A stretch of DNA of 16,788 bases from Herminiimonas sp. (GCA_014377155.1 JACMQD010000095.1:1-16788); one strand, 5' to 3'. Shown: positions 1 to 7,818, counted from the first letter of the stretch. The notes: a model not told the origin generated them from the sequence alone. Made by a program: numbers and translations.

Positions 1-123
1 GATGGTACCATTCAGATCCTTGCCGATAATCGAATATTCGGTGGACGCCTGAAGCAGACTGACGATGAAATCGGTTGCGTTTTTACCTTCCCCAATGACC
101 TTGGTATCGAACAATGTTGTCAT
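1..123 (-). CDS. PAS-domain protein, N-terminal fragment (sensor kinase or similar)
   Basis: Only the first 41 codons lie in the window; the gene continues beyond base 1. The start ATG is at 121-123 on the minus strand, with AGGAAA about 6 nt upstream as ribosome binding site. After about 20 residues the protein reads STEYSIIGKDLNGTI, which matches the opening strand of a PAS domain (the 'eySIigkDldGtI' pattern common in bacterial sensor kinases and diguanylate cyclases). No signal peptide or membrane helix precedes it, so a cytoplasmic PAS sensor is the simplest reading. The output domain (histidine kinase, GGDEF or other) is not visible. The PAS call is fairly safe; the protein's role is unknown. 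Confidence 0.7.
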   Translation of the reverse strand, partial: MTTLFDTKVIGEGKNATDFIVSLLQASTEYSIIGKDLNGTI

Positions 124-682
124 GTGTGTTTCCTGGTGTAATTCAATTGATTGGATTTTCTAGCGTCTGTCATATCAGGCATGGGCAACATTTCGCTGTC
201 AGACTATTCGGTGCGGGCAAGCGATGCAATCGAACGCCACTTCACAAGGACGTTCGCCACAGCCAGAGACATGTGGTTTGCTGGCAAGTAGCCTCCAGTG
301 GCCCACATGAAAAGGGTTGCGCCCGCATGAGCGACAGTTTCAGATCAGGTAGCCGGTATCCGCGTTACGTCCTCGCCATCGCGAATTCCTGAACTTTGTC
401 ATGTCGAGACCCTGCTCTATGTTGGGTATCATAAAAGCGAAAATTTCAGCCCCTTTTGTCGTGTTTTGTGTTGCTTGCATCTTGCGATGTCGTTCAAGAA
501 AATACGTTGGAACGCAATAAACGAACTGTAAGGGGGAGGACGCCGCGGACCTTGGCTCTGAGGTGGGATCGCTGTATGCATAGGGATCATAGGTGAGGGC
601 CGCATTTGCCAGATGGGAGATTTCCTTGAGAGCAACGAGGAAATTACTCGGTCCGGTATAAAAAAACCGGTACGCGGGCCGA
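124..682. other. Gene-free stretch upstream of the PAS gene
   Basis: About 560 bases with no open frame that I trust. The longest frame, minus strand 340-744, has no recognisable motif, lacks a good ribosome binding site and overlaps the IS3 relic. The part next to 123 must hold the promoter and leader of the PAS gene. A short CCGGT/ACCGG inverted pair around an A-run lies near 654-671. I see no tRNA, no repeat array and no recognisable protein remnant. Confidence 0.4.
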
Positions 683-825
683 TGACCTGACCCGGGATTT
701 TCGGACCAAGAATAATTTGAGAAGATAGCTCCTTGCGAAATCAAGGGAGCAATGAAGAAGAGCCGATACAGCGATGAACAGATCGAAATCCCAAAAGCCG
801 ATGTCCAACTTTGGGGTTCAGCTCA
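683..825 (+). mobile_element. Decayed, internally deleted IS3-family insertion sequence
   Basis: Three things point to an IS3-family relic of about 143 bp. The left end at 683-707 starts TGACCTGACCCGGGA, typical of IS3-family left ends. An AAGGGAGC ribosome site is followed at 752 by an ATG whose product begins [11 protein letters not shown], the usual N-terminus of the IS3-family OrfA transposase subunit; similarity stops there. At 802-825 the bases TGTCCAACTTTGGGGTTCAG, followed by CTCA, look like an IS51-group right end. Read on the opposite strand, that end starts TGAGCTGAACCCC and resembles the left end imperfectly. Nearly all of orfA and all of orfB are gone. No target-site duplication is visible, so the relic is old or the two ends come from different elements. 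Confidence 0.5.
752..784 (+). pseudogene. IS3-family transposase OrfA, first 11 codons only
   Basis: The reading frame starts at ATG 752 and gives [11 protein letters not shown], then diverges into sequence that resembles no transposase. IS3-family OrfA proteins commonly start MKKSRF(S/T)EEQI and continue into a helix-turn-helix. That HTH and everything after it is missing, so this cannot be functional. The frame stays open to 1072, but the remainder overlaps the start of the deaminase gene in another frame and looks like chance. Confidence 0.5.
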
Positions 826-959
826 CCACCTGGCAAGCGGCTTTTTTCCTACACGAGGCCGACATCACGCCGGCTCGATACAAGAAAACAGCCTTGACCC
901 GCGCTGTGCCGTCATTCATCGTAAAATTGCAATCACCACTTACCGATATCAGGACCTGC

Positions 960-1973
960 ATGGACGCCTCCCTGTCAACTATCTTGCGGCAGATGCCGAA
1001 AGCCGAGTTGCATATTCACATCGAGGGTTCGCTGGAACCGGAACTCATCTTCGCACTCGCGCAGCGCAATAACGTCGAGCTCGCTTACGCCAGCGTCGAT
1101 GATTTGCGCAGCGCCTATGCGTTCACCGATCTGCAATCGTTTCTGGACATTTACTACGCCGGTGCCAGCGTACTGTTGCATGAACAGGATTTCTTCGACA
1201 TGACCTGGGCGTACCTGCAAAAGGCGCGGACGGACAATGTGGTGCACGCGGAATTGTTCTTCGATCCGCAGACCCACACCGAACGCGGGGTGCCGTTCGC
1301 AACCGTGGTCGATGGAATCCATCGCGCGCTGCAGCAAGCCCATGCAGAATGGGGCATGACCGGCGCCCTGATCTTGTGCTTCCTGCGCCACCTGTCGGAA
1401 GACGATGCCTTTGCCACGCTCGAACTGGCGTTACCGCATCGCGCCAAGATCATCGGTATCGGGCTGGATTCGTCCGAGCGCGGCAATCCACCGGAAAAAT
1501 TTGCCAAGGTTTTCGCACGCTGTCGCGAATTGGGTTTCCGCCTGGTTGCCCACGCTGGCGAAGAGGGACCGCCGGCGTATATCGAAACCGCGCTCGACGT
1601 GCTGCATGTCGAGCGCATCGATCATGGCGTACGCTGTCTGGAAGACGCCGATCTGACGCAGCGTCTGGCACGCGAGGGGATACCGCTGACGGTTTGCCCG
1701 TTATCAAACCTGAAGCTGCGCGTGTTCGACCGCATGGACGATCATAATGTGCTGGCGTTGCTGGACGCTGGTTTGGTGGTTACGCTCAATTCGGACGATC
1801 CGGCGTATTTCGGCGGTTACCTGAACGACAACTTCCTGGCCACTTTCGATGCCTTGCCTCTGGACCGACGTCACGCGCAACAATTGGCGCGCAATAGTTT
1901 TACGGCAGCGTTTCTGGACGCCGCAACCAAGCGCAAGTACATTGACGAGGTGGATGCTTTTTTTGCAGCGTGA
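960..1973 (+). CDS. add: Adenine deaminase (adenosine/AMP deaminase superfamily)
   Basis: A 337-residue amidohydrolase with the full active site of the adenosine deaminase superfamily: HIH (H18, H20) near the N-terminus, HAGEEGP (H198, E201), IDHGVR (H222) and [10 protein letters not shown] (D279, D280). These supply the zinc ligands and catalytic Glu/His/Asp. The sub-motifs [28 protein letters not shown] and [10 protein letters not shown] closely resemble the PA0148-type enzymes, which deaminate adenine to hypoxanthine rather than adenosine; many databases still label them adenosine deaminase. The start at 960 is supported by AGGA at 951-954 and by homology beginning about 12 residues later. 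The frame stays open upstream to 774, but that part runs through the IS relic and is not coding. The protein is cytoplasmic and serves purine salvage. TTGACC at 894 and TAAAAT at 922 look promoter-like but are 22 nt apart. Confidence 0.92.
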   Translation: MDASLSTILRQMPKAELHIHIEGSLEPELIFALAQRNNVELAYASVDDLRSAYAFTDLQSFLDIYYAGASVLLHEQDFFDMTWAYLQKARTDNVVHAELFFDPQTHTERGVPFATVVDGIHRALQQAHAEWGMTGALILCFLRHLSEDDAFATLELALPHRAKIIGIGLDSSERGNPPEKFAKVFARCRELGFRLVAHAGEEGPPAYIETALDVLHVERIDHGVRCLEDADLTQRLAREGIPLTVCPLSNLKLRVFDRMDDHNVLALLDAGLVVTLNSDDPAYFGGYLNDNFLATFDALPLDRRHAQQLARNSFTAAFLDAATKRKYIDEVDAFFAA

Positions 1974-2004
1974 CATCCCAACATGAAAAACTCATAGGAC
2001 AACC

Positions 2005-2370
2005 ATGAGAGACGCGTCAGTGCCTATCTTGCTCATCGCCATCGGCGGCGCCTGGCTGCTGCATAGCCTGAATTGGATGCCCGATGTCCAGTGGCTGTGG
2101 ATTATCGGCCTGGCCGGCTCGGGTCTCGCGATCCTGATCCTCGATGGCATCACCAAGTCATCGCTGCTTGCCGGCCCGTTGCTCATTCTGGCCGGGTTTC
2201 TGTCATTTTTCCGTCAGTATCACGGGCTCGGCTGGCGCTTCATCGTACCGGCGATGCTCGTCTCGGCAGGGATGCTAATGCTCGTTGCCCGGACCGACGC
2301 GGTGCCCGAATCCCGCCGATTCAATCGGCGCGCCGGTCGCAAGCAGGAAGAGGGCAAACCGCATGACTGA
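2005..2370 (+). CDS. Small four-helix membrane protein, unknown function
   Basis: A 121-residue protein with four predicted membrane segments, at about residues 6-22, 30-49, 53-69 and 78-95. The tail is short, basic and hydrophilic (RRFNRRAGRKQEEGK). The helix-pair pattern of glycine- and leucine-rich hairpins resembles the membrane part of LiaI/LiaF-type small proteins, but the match is loose and I do not assign a function. AGGAC lies 6 nt before the ATG. The gene begins 31 nt after the deaminase stop and overlaps the next gene by 8 nt (ATGACTGA), so it is probably co-translated with the DUF4126 protein downstream. Confidence 0.8.
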   Translation: MRDASVPILLIAIGGAWLLHSLNWMPDVQWLWIIGLAGSGLAILILDGITKSSLLAGPLLILAGFLSFFRQYHGLGWRFIVPAMLVSAGMLMLVARTDAVPESRRFNRRAGRKQEEGKPHD

Positions 2371-2947
2371 AACGCTTTCGTCGGCCGCCCTTGCCGCCGG
2401 GCTTTCATGGGCCAGCGGCATCCGTTTATATCTGGCGCTGTTCTGTGCAGGCTGGTTTTCCCGCATGGGCTGGCTCGAACTGCCGGCGACCCTGCAGGTG
2501 TTGGCCTCGCCCTGGGTGCTAAGCGTCAGTGGCGCCTTGCTGATGGTCGAATTCGTCGCTGACAAGGTGCCAGGCGTGGACTCGGCATGGGATGCGTTCC
2601 AGACATTCATTCGTATTCCTGCCGGTGCTGTGCTCGGCGCGGCGGCGCTGGGCCATATGGACCCGGCATGGACTACGATTGCCGGGCTGCTGGGCGGCAC
2701 CATTGCGGCCAGCGCGCATTTCACCAAAGCGGGCAGTCGCGCGCTGATCAATACGTCGCCGGAGCCATTCAGTAACTGGGCGGCGTCGTTTTCGGAAGAA
2801 GTGCTAGTTCTGGGCGGCCTGTGGGCAGCGTTTTTTCAGCCATGGGTATTTTTCACGTTTCTCTTTATCTTCTTTGTCATTGCCATCTGGTTGCTGCCGA
2901 AATTATGGCGCGGGCTGCGATGGCTGTTCAGAAAGCTGCATTCCTGA
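2363..2947 (+). CDS. DUF4126 family membrane protein
   Basis: A 194-residue hydrophobic protein. The core EFVADKVPGVDSAWDAF (about residues 63-79), followed by IRIPAGAVLGA, is the hallmark of the DUF4126 family, whose biochemical role is unknown. Membrane segments are likely at about 10-30, 48-66, 86-97, 104-117 and 160-178, with a basic C-terminus (KLWRGLRWLFRK). The ATG at 2363 sits inside the end of the previous gene, and the purine-rich AGGAAGAGGG about 8 nt upstream serves as ribosome site; an in-frame extension upstream would overlap that gene heavily. The stop overlaps the permease start by one base (TGATG). The spacing suggests these two membrane proteins are made together with the ABC permease. 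Confidence 0.88.
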   Translation: MTETLSSAALAAGLSWASGIRLYLALFCAGWFSRMGWLELPATLQVLASPWVLSVSGALLMVEFVADKVPGVDSAWDAFQTFIRIPAGAVLGAAALGHMDPAWTTIAGLLGGTIAASAHFTKAGSRALINTSPEPFSNWAASFSEEVLVLGGLWAAFFQPWVFFTFLFIFFVIAIWLLPKLWRGLRWLFRKLHS

Positions 2948-5448
2948 TGTTCCTTCAATCTTTGCGAATGACCCGGCGTGACTGGCAAGCCGGCGAACTG
3001 CGGTTCCTGCTGATCGCCCTGATCGTCGCCGTCGCGGCGCTGGCTTCGGTCGGATTTTTTGTCGACCGCATGCGCACCGGCCTCAACCGCGATGCCCACC
3101 AGTTGCTTGGCGCCGACCTGGTCATCAGCGGCGACCAACCGATCAGCGCCGCCTGGCGCACCGAAGCGCAGCGCCTCGGCCTGTCGATCGCGGACACCGT
3201 CGTGTTCCCGAGCATGGCCATTGCGGGTGAGGGCGACACGGCACGCTCGCAACTGTCGTCGATCAAAGCGGTCAGCGCGGCCTATCCGTTGCGCGGCAGT
3301 CTCAAGATCAGCGACAAGCCCGACAGCGACGGCGCGACCACGCGCGAGGTGCCGCCGCCCGGCCGTGTGTGGGTCGATCCCAATCTGCTGACCGGACTCG
3401 GTATCGCCGTCGGCAATCCGCTGAAGCTGGGCGACAAGATCTTCATCATCGACAAACTGATCGTGGCAGAGCCCGACCGCGGTGCCGCGTTCATGAATTT
3501 TTCGCCGCGCGTGATGCTGTCGGCATCCGACCTTGCGGCAACCAATCTGGTACAGACCGGCTCGCGTGTCACGTACCGTCTCTTGAGCGCGGGGTCGCCG
3601 GACGTCGTGGGCGCATTTCAGGCGTGGGTGCAAGCCAGTATCGAACGCGACAACGTCAAAGGTGTGCGGATCGAATCGCTCGAATCCGGCCGTCCTGAAA
3701 TGCGCGCGACCCTCAATCGCGCGGAAGAATTCCTGTCACTGGTCGGGCTACTGTCGGCGATGCTGGCCGCGGTCGCGGTGGCGATGGCGGCGCGCCGATT
3801 CATGCTGCGCCATGTCGACGCCTGCGCAATGCTACGTTTTTTAGGCCTCACACAAAATCAGGTTACGCTGATGTATCTGATCGAGTTTCTGATCATTGGT
3901 CTGGTTGGCAGCGTCATCGGGGCGCTGGTCGGTTTCGCTGCCCATTTCGTATTGCTCGAATGGCTCGGCAAACTGGTGACCAATGATTTGCCGCCGGCGA
4001 CGTTCATGCCAGCAGTGCAGGGTGTGGCCACCGGACTGCTACTACTGGTCGGCTTCGCGATTCCGCCAATTCTGCAACTGCGTAATGTGCCGCACAATCG
4101 CGTCATCCGGCGCGAACAGGATGCACCGCAGCCGATGGCGCTGGTGACGTATGGACTGGCGCTGCTGTCATTCGTCGCGCTTTTATTGTGGCAGGCTGGC
4201 AATCTGAAGCTGGGCTTGCTGACCGCCGCTGGCTTTCTCGGTGGCCTGGCGTTCTATGCAGCCAGTGGCTGGGTCGGTCTGAAATCGTTGCGCTACCTGC
4301 GCGGTGCGATCGATCATTCCAGCTGGCGTTTCGCGATCACCGCATTGCAACGCCGACCAGGTGCCACCATCGTCCAGGTCGTCGCGCTGGCATTGGGCCT
4401 GATGGCCTTGCTGTTGCTGACGGTCGTGCGTGGCGATCTGGTCGATGCGTGGCGCAAATCGACGCCACCCGACGCGCCGAATCAGTTCGTGATCAATATC
4501 CAGCCGGATCAGAAGTCCGATATTTCTGCGCGCTTGAACAGTAACGGCGTGGCCCGGCCAGAGCTTTTTCCGATGATCCGGGGCCGGCTGATCCAGATTA
4601 ACGACAAACCCGTCACCGGCGAAACCTACATCGAGGACCGCGCCAAGCGCCTTGTGGACCGTGAATTCAATCTGTCGACCATGACGGCGTTGCCGCCGCA
4701 AAACGAGGTCACGCGCGGCCGCTGGTTTGACGACAGTAAGCCGGAAGCATCGGTCGAGGAAGGTCTGGCCAAGACACTGAACCTGAAATTGGGCGACCGG
4801 TTGCGGTTCGATATCGGCGGGCAGACCGTCGATGCGCCGGTAACCAGTTTGCGTAAGCTCGAATGGGGCTCGATGCGGGTCAACTTCTTTGTCATCCTCA
4901 ATCCCAAGGCAATGGCAGACATGCCGCAGACATGGATCACCGCGTTTCACCTCGCCCCAGGCCAGAATGCGTTTATCAACGGCCTCACGCGCGACTTTCC
5001 GAACCTGACCGTGGTCGACATCGGTAATGTCGTCAAGCAGATTCAGACGGTTCTTGACCAGGTCGTGACGGCGGTCGAATTCCTGTTTCTGTTTACGCTC
5101 GCATCCGGCGTGCTGGTGTTGTATGCCGCACTGGTCGGCTCACAGGATGAGCGCACCCGCGAAGCGGGTCTGCTGCGCGCGTTGGGCGCGACCCGCAAGC
5201 AGTTGTCGCAAGCGCAGTGGATCGAGTTTGCTCTGGTAGGAGGCTTGGCCGGATTGCTGGCGGCAACGGGTGCTGCTGCGGTGGGATGGGCGCTGGCGCG
5301 CTTCGTGTTTAACTTCGAATTGACGCTTGGCCCGGCAGTGTGGTTGGCCGGCATCGCAGTCGGTGCAGGTTGTGCTTTCATCGGCGGTTGGGTGGGCTTG
5401 CGCAGTGTATTGAATCAGCCTCCGCTGCAGACCCTGCGCGAAGCTTGA
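2947..5448 (+). CDS. Large FtsX/YbbP-type ABC transporter permease
   Basis: An 833-residue inner-membrane protein with the layout of YbbP-type (type VII/MacB superfamily) permeases. There is one N-terminal helix (about 19-40), then a periplasmic domain (41-258). A first FtsX-like helical bundle follows (about 259-385), then central helices (about 398-440 and 473-495) and a second periplasmic domain (about 500-700). The protein ends with a second FtsX bundle (708-822) carrying the REAGLLRALGATRKQL loop typical of the family. Such proteins work with a LolD/MacB-type ATPase in mechanical or lipoprotein/lipid-related export. No ATPase gene is adjacent here, unlike the ybbA-ybbP pair. The start at 2947 is chosen because it overlaps the DUF4126 stop by one base and homology begins at once (FLQSLRMTRRDWQAGELR). 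The substrate is unknown. Confidence 0.9.
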   Translation: MFLQSLRMTRRDWQAGELRFLLIALIVAVAALASVGFFVDRMRTGLNRDAHQLLGADLVISGDQPISAAWRTEAQRLGLSIADTVVFPSMAIAGEGDTARSQLSSIKAVSAAYPLRGSLKISDKPDSDGATTREVPPPGRVWVDPNLLTGLGIAVGNPLKLGDKIFIIDKLIVAEPDRGAAFMNFSPRVMLSASDLAATNLVQTGSRVTYRLLSAGSPDVVGAFQAWVQASIERDNVKGVRIESLESGRPEMRATLNRAEEFLSLVGLLSAMLAAVAVAMAARRFMLRHVDACAMLRFLGLTQNQVTLMYLIEFLIIGLVGSVIGALVGFAAHFVLLEWLGKLVTNDLPPATFMPAVQGVATGLLLLVGFAIPPILQLRNVPHNRVIRREQDAPQPMALVTYGLALLSFVALLLWQAGNLKLGLLTAAGFLGGLAFYAASGWVGLKSLRYLRGAIDHSSWRFAITALQRRPGATIVQVVALALGLMALLLLTVVRGDLVDAWRKSTPPDAPNQFVINIQPDQKSDISARLNSNGVARPELFPMIRGRLIQINDKPVTGETYIEDRAKRLVDREFNLSTMTALPPQNEVTRGRWFDDSKPEASVEEGLAKTLNLKLGDRLRFDIGGQTVDAPVTSLRKLEWGSMRVNFFVILNPKAMADMPQTWITAFHLAPGQNAFINGLTRDFPNLTVVDIGNVVKQIQTVLDQVVTAVEFLFLFTLASGVLVLYAALVGSQDERTREAGLLRALGATRKQLSQAQWIEFALVGGLAGLLAATGAAAVGWALARFVFNFELTLGPAVWLAGIAVGAGCAFIGGWVGLRSVLNQPPLQTLREA

Positions 5449-5494
5449 CAATGCACAGGCGTATGGTTGACCGCTGCCGCCTGCGCGATAATAA

Positions 5495-5743
5495 TTATGG
5501 CCAAGGCATCGGTTTAGTATCGATATAGTCCGGCTTGTCATCCTTGGGCAAATCGTCGCGGGTTTGCCCCTGGTCGAGTTTTTCGCCAAGCACGAGCGAC
5601 AATTCGCGACGGCTTTCGCTAAAATCCGACACCATCAGCGGAAAGCTTTTGTTGGGCCAGTTGGCAAGCGCCCATGATGTGAAGTCTTCGAAGCGGTTGA
5701 GTGCTTCAATCGCGAATTGATCGCATTCGTCCTTGGTTGCCAT
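5495..5743 (-). CDS. Conserved-looking small soluble protein, unknown function
   Basis: An 82-residue protein starting at ATG 5741-5743 (minus strand), with a strong AAGGAG ribosome site 10 nt upstream. It has no signal peptide or membrane helix. The first 60 residues are amphipathic and probably helical, with aromatic residues in FEDFTSWALANWPNKSFPLM. The C-terminus is charged and proline-rich and ends KPMPWP. The sequence contains no catalytic motif that I know. The good ribosome site and balanced composition argue for a real gene; I believe similar short proteins occur in other Burkholderiales, but cannot verify that here. It converges on the ABC permease gene (46-nt gap) and lies 244 nt downstream of the oxidoreductase gene on the same strand. 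Confidence 0.72.
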   Translation of the reverse strand: MATKDECDQFAIEALNRFEDFTSWALANWPNKSFPLMVSDFSESRRELSLVLGEKLDQGQTRDDLPKDDKPDYIDTKPMPWP

Positions 5744-5950
5744 TTTCGTGTTTCTCCTTGAGGGTTGTTTGCAAGTTGCAGTACTGTAGACCAGTCAGCT
5801 GCAAAAACGTCACGAAAAACTGTGCGTTAGGTCTCGAATCCTGCTGCGCTGCGGTTGCGAGCGGCTGTAACTAGGGTATCTCGGAGGATAAGTGCAGGCT
5901 GGGGAACAACGCACTCATGCCTACCAGAACCTGATACCTGCTAGCACGGC

Positions 5951-5976
5951 GCAGATGCCGCGCTGTCGGCATCTGC
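5951..5976 (-). terminator. Hairpin downstream of the quinone oxidoreductase gene
   Basis: GCAGATGCCG (5951-5960) and CGGCATCTGC (5967-5976) form a perfect 10-bp stem with a 6-nt loop, 12-37 nt after the oxidoreductase stop codon on the minus strand. No T-run follows on that strand, so it is not a textbook intrinsic terminator. It may act with Rho, or protect the 3' end of the transcript. Confidence 0.45.
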
Positions 5977-5987
5977 CAGAATTACGA

Positions 5988-6968
5988 TTATTTTTCCGGC
6001 TGAATCACCACCTTGCCGGTGACCTTGCGCGCTGCCAGGTCATTGAGTGCCTGTGCTGTGTCGGCCAATGCGTAACGCGCTGAGATATGCGGCTTGATCG
6101 TGCCATCGGCGAGCCAACCCATCATCTGCTGCATCGCCGCCAGGTTGGCTTTCGGTTCGCGCTTGGCGAACTCGCCCCAGAATACGCCGACCACCGACGC
6201 ACCCTTGAGTAGCATCAAATTGAATGGCAATTTCGGAATTTCGCCGTTGGCAAAACCAATGACCAGATAACGGCCGCGCCATGCGATCGAACGGAAGGCG
6301 GCTTCGGCGTAGATACCACCGACCGGATCGTAAATCACGTCCGGACCCTTGCCGCCCGTGGCTGCCTTGATCGCTTCACGCAAATCCTGGGTCGTGTAGT
6401 TGATGAGGTCATCGGCGCCGTGCGCTTTGCAGACTGCCAGTTTTTCATCGGTCGAGGCGGCGGCGATCACGCGTGCACCCAGCGCTTTGCCAATCTCGAT
6501 TGCGGCCAGGCCTACGCCACCGGCAGCACCGAGAACCAGCATGGTTTCGCCAGCTTTAAGCTGGGCGCGGTCGACCACCGCATGATGCGACGTACCATAA
6601 GTGAGCGTGATTGCGGCGGCGGTATCGAAATCCATCCCCGGTGGCATCGGTATCACGGCCTGGGCCGGTGCCAAAACCTGTTGCGCAAAAGCGCCATGGC
6701 CGATGAAAGCGATGACCTTGTCGCCTACCTTGGGGTAATTCACGCCTTCGCCGACGGCGCGCACGATGCCTGCTAGTTCGCTACCGGGCGTGAAGGGTAG
6801 TTCCGGCTTGAATTGATACTTGTTCTGAATGATCAGCACATCCGGAAAATTTACACCCGCCGCCTTGACATCGATGGCGACCTGGCCTGGACCGGGAACC
6901 ACTTCAGGCAGTTCTTCCACGACTAGTGTATCGGGCAATCCCCAGGCCTTGCAGACGATGGCTTTCAT
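5988..6968 (-). CDS. qor: Zinc-independent NAD(P)H:quinone oxidoreductase (MDR superfamily)
   Basis: A 326-residue medium-chain dehydrogenase/reductase. The N-terminal GroES-like domain (1-120) contains GVNFPDVLIIQNKYQ and PFTPGSELAG. The Rossmann domain carries the nucleotide-binding loop VLGAAGGVG (145-153). The structural and catalytic zinc cysteines of alcohol dehydrogenases are absent, which places it with quinone oxidoreductase and enoyl reductase-like members. It probably reduces quinones or enones with NADPH, but the true substrate cannot be read from the sequence. AAGGAG lies 5 nt before the ATG at 6966-6968. The gene stands alone on the minus strand, divergent from surE, with a strong palindrome at 6991-7014 in its promoter region that suggests repressor control. 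Confidence 0.88.
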   Translation of the reverse strand: MKAIVCKAWGLPDTLVVEELPEVVPGPGQVAIDVKAAGVNFPDVLIIQNKYQFKPELPFTPGSELAGIVRAVGEGVNYPKVGDKVIAFIGHGAFAQQVLAPAQAVIPMPPGMDFDTAAAITLTYGTSHHAVVDRAQLKAGETMLVLGAAGGVGLAAIEIGKALGARVIAAASTDEKLAVCKAHGADDLINYTTQDLREAIKAATGGKGPDVIYDPVGGIYAEAAFRSIAWRGRYLVIGFANGEIPKLPFNLMLLKGASVVGVFWGEFAKREPKANLAAMQQMMGWLADGTIKPHISARYALADTAQALNDLAARKVTGKVVIQPEK

Positions 6969-6990
6969 AGTGTCTCCTTTATGGTTTTAA

Positions 6991-7014
6991 AAAAACGAAC
7001 GATCGTTTGATTTT
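6991..7014. promoter_or_regulatory. 24-bp imperfect palindrome, probable repressor operator
   Basis: The core AACGATCGTT (6998-7007) is a perfect 10-bp palindrome. The symmetry continues outward with 10 of 12 half-site pairs matching, ending in A4/T4 flanks. It lies 22 nt upstream of the oxidoreductase start codon and about 66 nt upstream of the surE start, so it could affect both divergent genes. TetR-family regulators often bind sites with this kind of ACGATCGT core. No regulator gene is next to it in the window, so the binding protein is unidentified. Confidence 0.5.
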
Positions 7015-7080
7015 ACGATTATGCCGCAAAATGTCAAAAAGTTCATCACTTCAAAAGATTGCTTAAGGGTAAAATCAGGC

Positions 7081-7818
7081 ATGCGCATCCTTATTAGTAA
7101 TGACGACGGTTACCTGGCTCCCGGCATTGTGGCACTGGCAAATGCGCTGGCGCCGATTGCCGAAATCGTTGTGGTGGCGCCCGATGGCAATCGATCCGGC
7201 AGTTCCAACTCACTCACGCTCGACCGTCCGCTGTCGGTGCAGCGCGCCGATAACGGTTTTTACTTCGTCAACGGTACGCCGTCGGATTGCGTGCACGTCG
7301 CATTGACCAGTCTGTTGTCCTTCACGCCGGACCTGGTTGTTTCTGGTATTAATCAAGGCCAGAACATGGGTGATGACACGCTCTATTCGGGAACGGTTGC
7401 GGCGGCGACCGAAGGGTTTCTGTTCGGTATTCCGGCGATTGCGTTTTCGCAGGTCGATCGCGACTGGGCGCATCTCGATGCTGCGGCGCAGATTGCTCGG
7501 ACGATCGTCGAACGCAAGTTCGACACGATGCAAAAGCCTTATCTCCTTAACGTCAATATTCCGAACTTGCCTTTGGCACAATTGCGTGGCCTTGTCGCGA
7601 CGCGCCTCGGAAAGCGGCATCAGTCGGAGCCGGTGTTCAAGGCAACCGATCCTCACGGCCGGGAGATTTATTGGATCGGACCGCCGGGCGGACAAAAAGA
7701 TGCGAGCGAGGGGACGGATTTTCATGCCATTTCGCAGGGTTTCATATCCATAACGCCCCTGCGTGTAGACCTGACGCATGTGACGCAACTCGATGTATTG
7801 CAAAAGGATCTGGCATGA
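7081..7818 (+). CDS. surE: 5'/3'-nucleotidase SurE
   Basis: A 245-residue protein, the normal SurE length. It starts [16 protein letters not shown], and the metal-binding set is complete: D8 and D9 in NDDG, S39 in [12 protein letters not shown], and N91 in [12 protein letters not shown]. SurE is a cytoplasmic, divalent-metal-dependent phosphatase acting on nucleoside monophosphates, and also on short polyphosphate in some species. The ATG at 7081 is chosen because homology begins there; a frame open from 7021 adds 20 unrelated residues. AAGGG about 11 nt upstream is a fair ribosome site. The stop overlaps pcm by 4 nt (ATGA). This is the first gene of the surE-pcm-nlpD-rpoS cluster. Confidence 0.96.
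   Translation: MRILISNDDGYLAPGIVALANALAPIAEIVVVAPDGNRSGSSNSLTLDRPLSVQRADNGFYFVNGTPSDCVHVALTSLLSFTPDLVVSGINQGQNMGDDTLYSGTVAAATEGFLFGIPAIAFSQVDRDWAHLDAAAQIARTIVERKFDTMQKPYLLNVNIPNLPLAQLRGLVATRLGKRHQSEPVFKATDPHGREIYWIGPPGGQKDASEGTDFHAISQGFISITPLRVDLTHVTQLDVLQKDLA

Noticed and set aside
340..744. A 134-codon open frame on the minus strand in the gene-poor region
   Set aside because: It has no recognisable motif, no good ribosome site and odd composition, and its first codons lie in the IS3 relic. I treat it as chance.
774..959. In-frame extension of the deaminase by 62 residues upstream of 960
   Set aside because: It runs through the IS relic, has no similarity to the family, and the start at 960 has its own ribosome site.
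2836..3633. A 265-codon open frame on the minus strand opposite the ABC permease
   Set aside because: It is antisense to an obvious coding frame and rich in Arg and His, as expected of a shadow of GC-rich codons. Similar long antisense frames at 4183-4950, 7210-8022 and 15960-16733 were dropped for the same reason.
5456..5497. CAGGCG/CGCCTG inverted repeat, and TTGACC followed by TAATAA, in the gap after the permease
   Set aside because: The stem is only 6 bp with a 16-nt loop, and the promoter-like boxes point at no plus-strand gene. Neither is convincing as a terminator or promoter.
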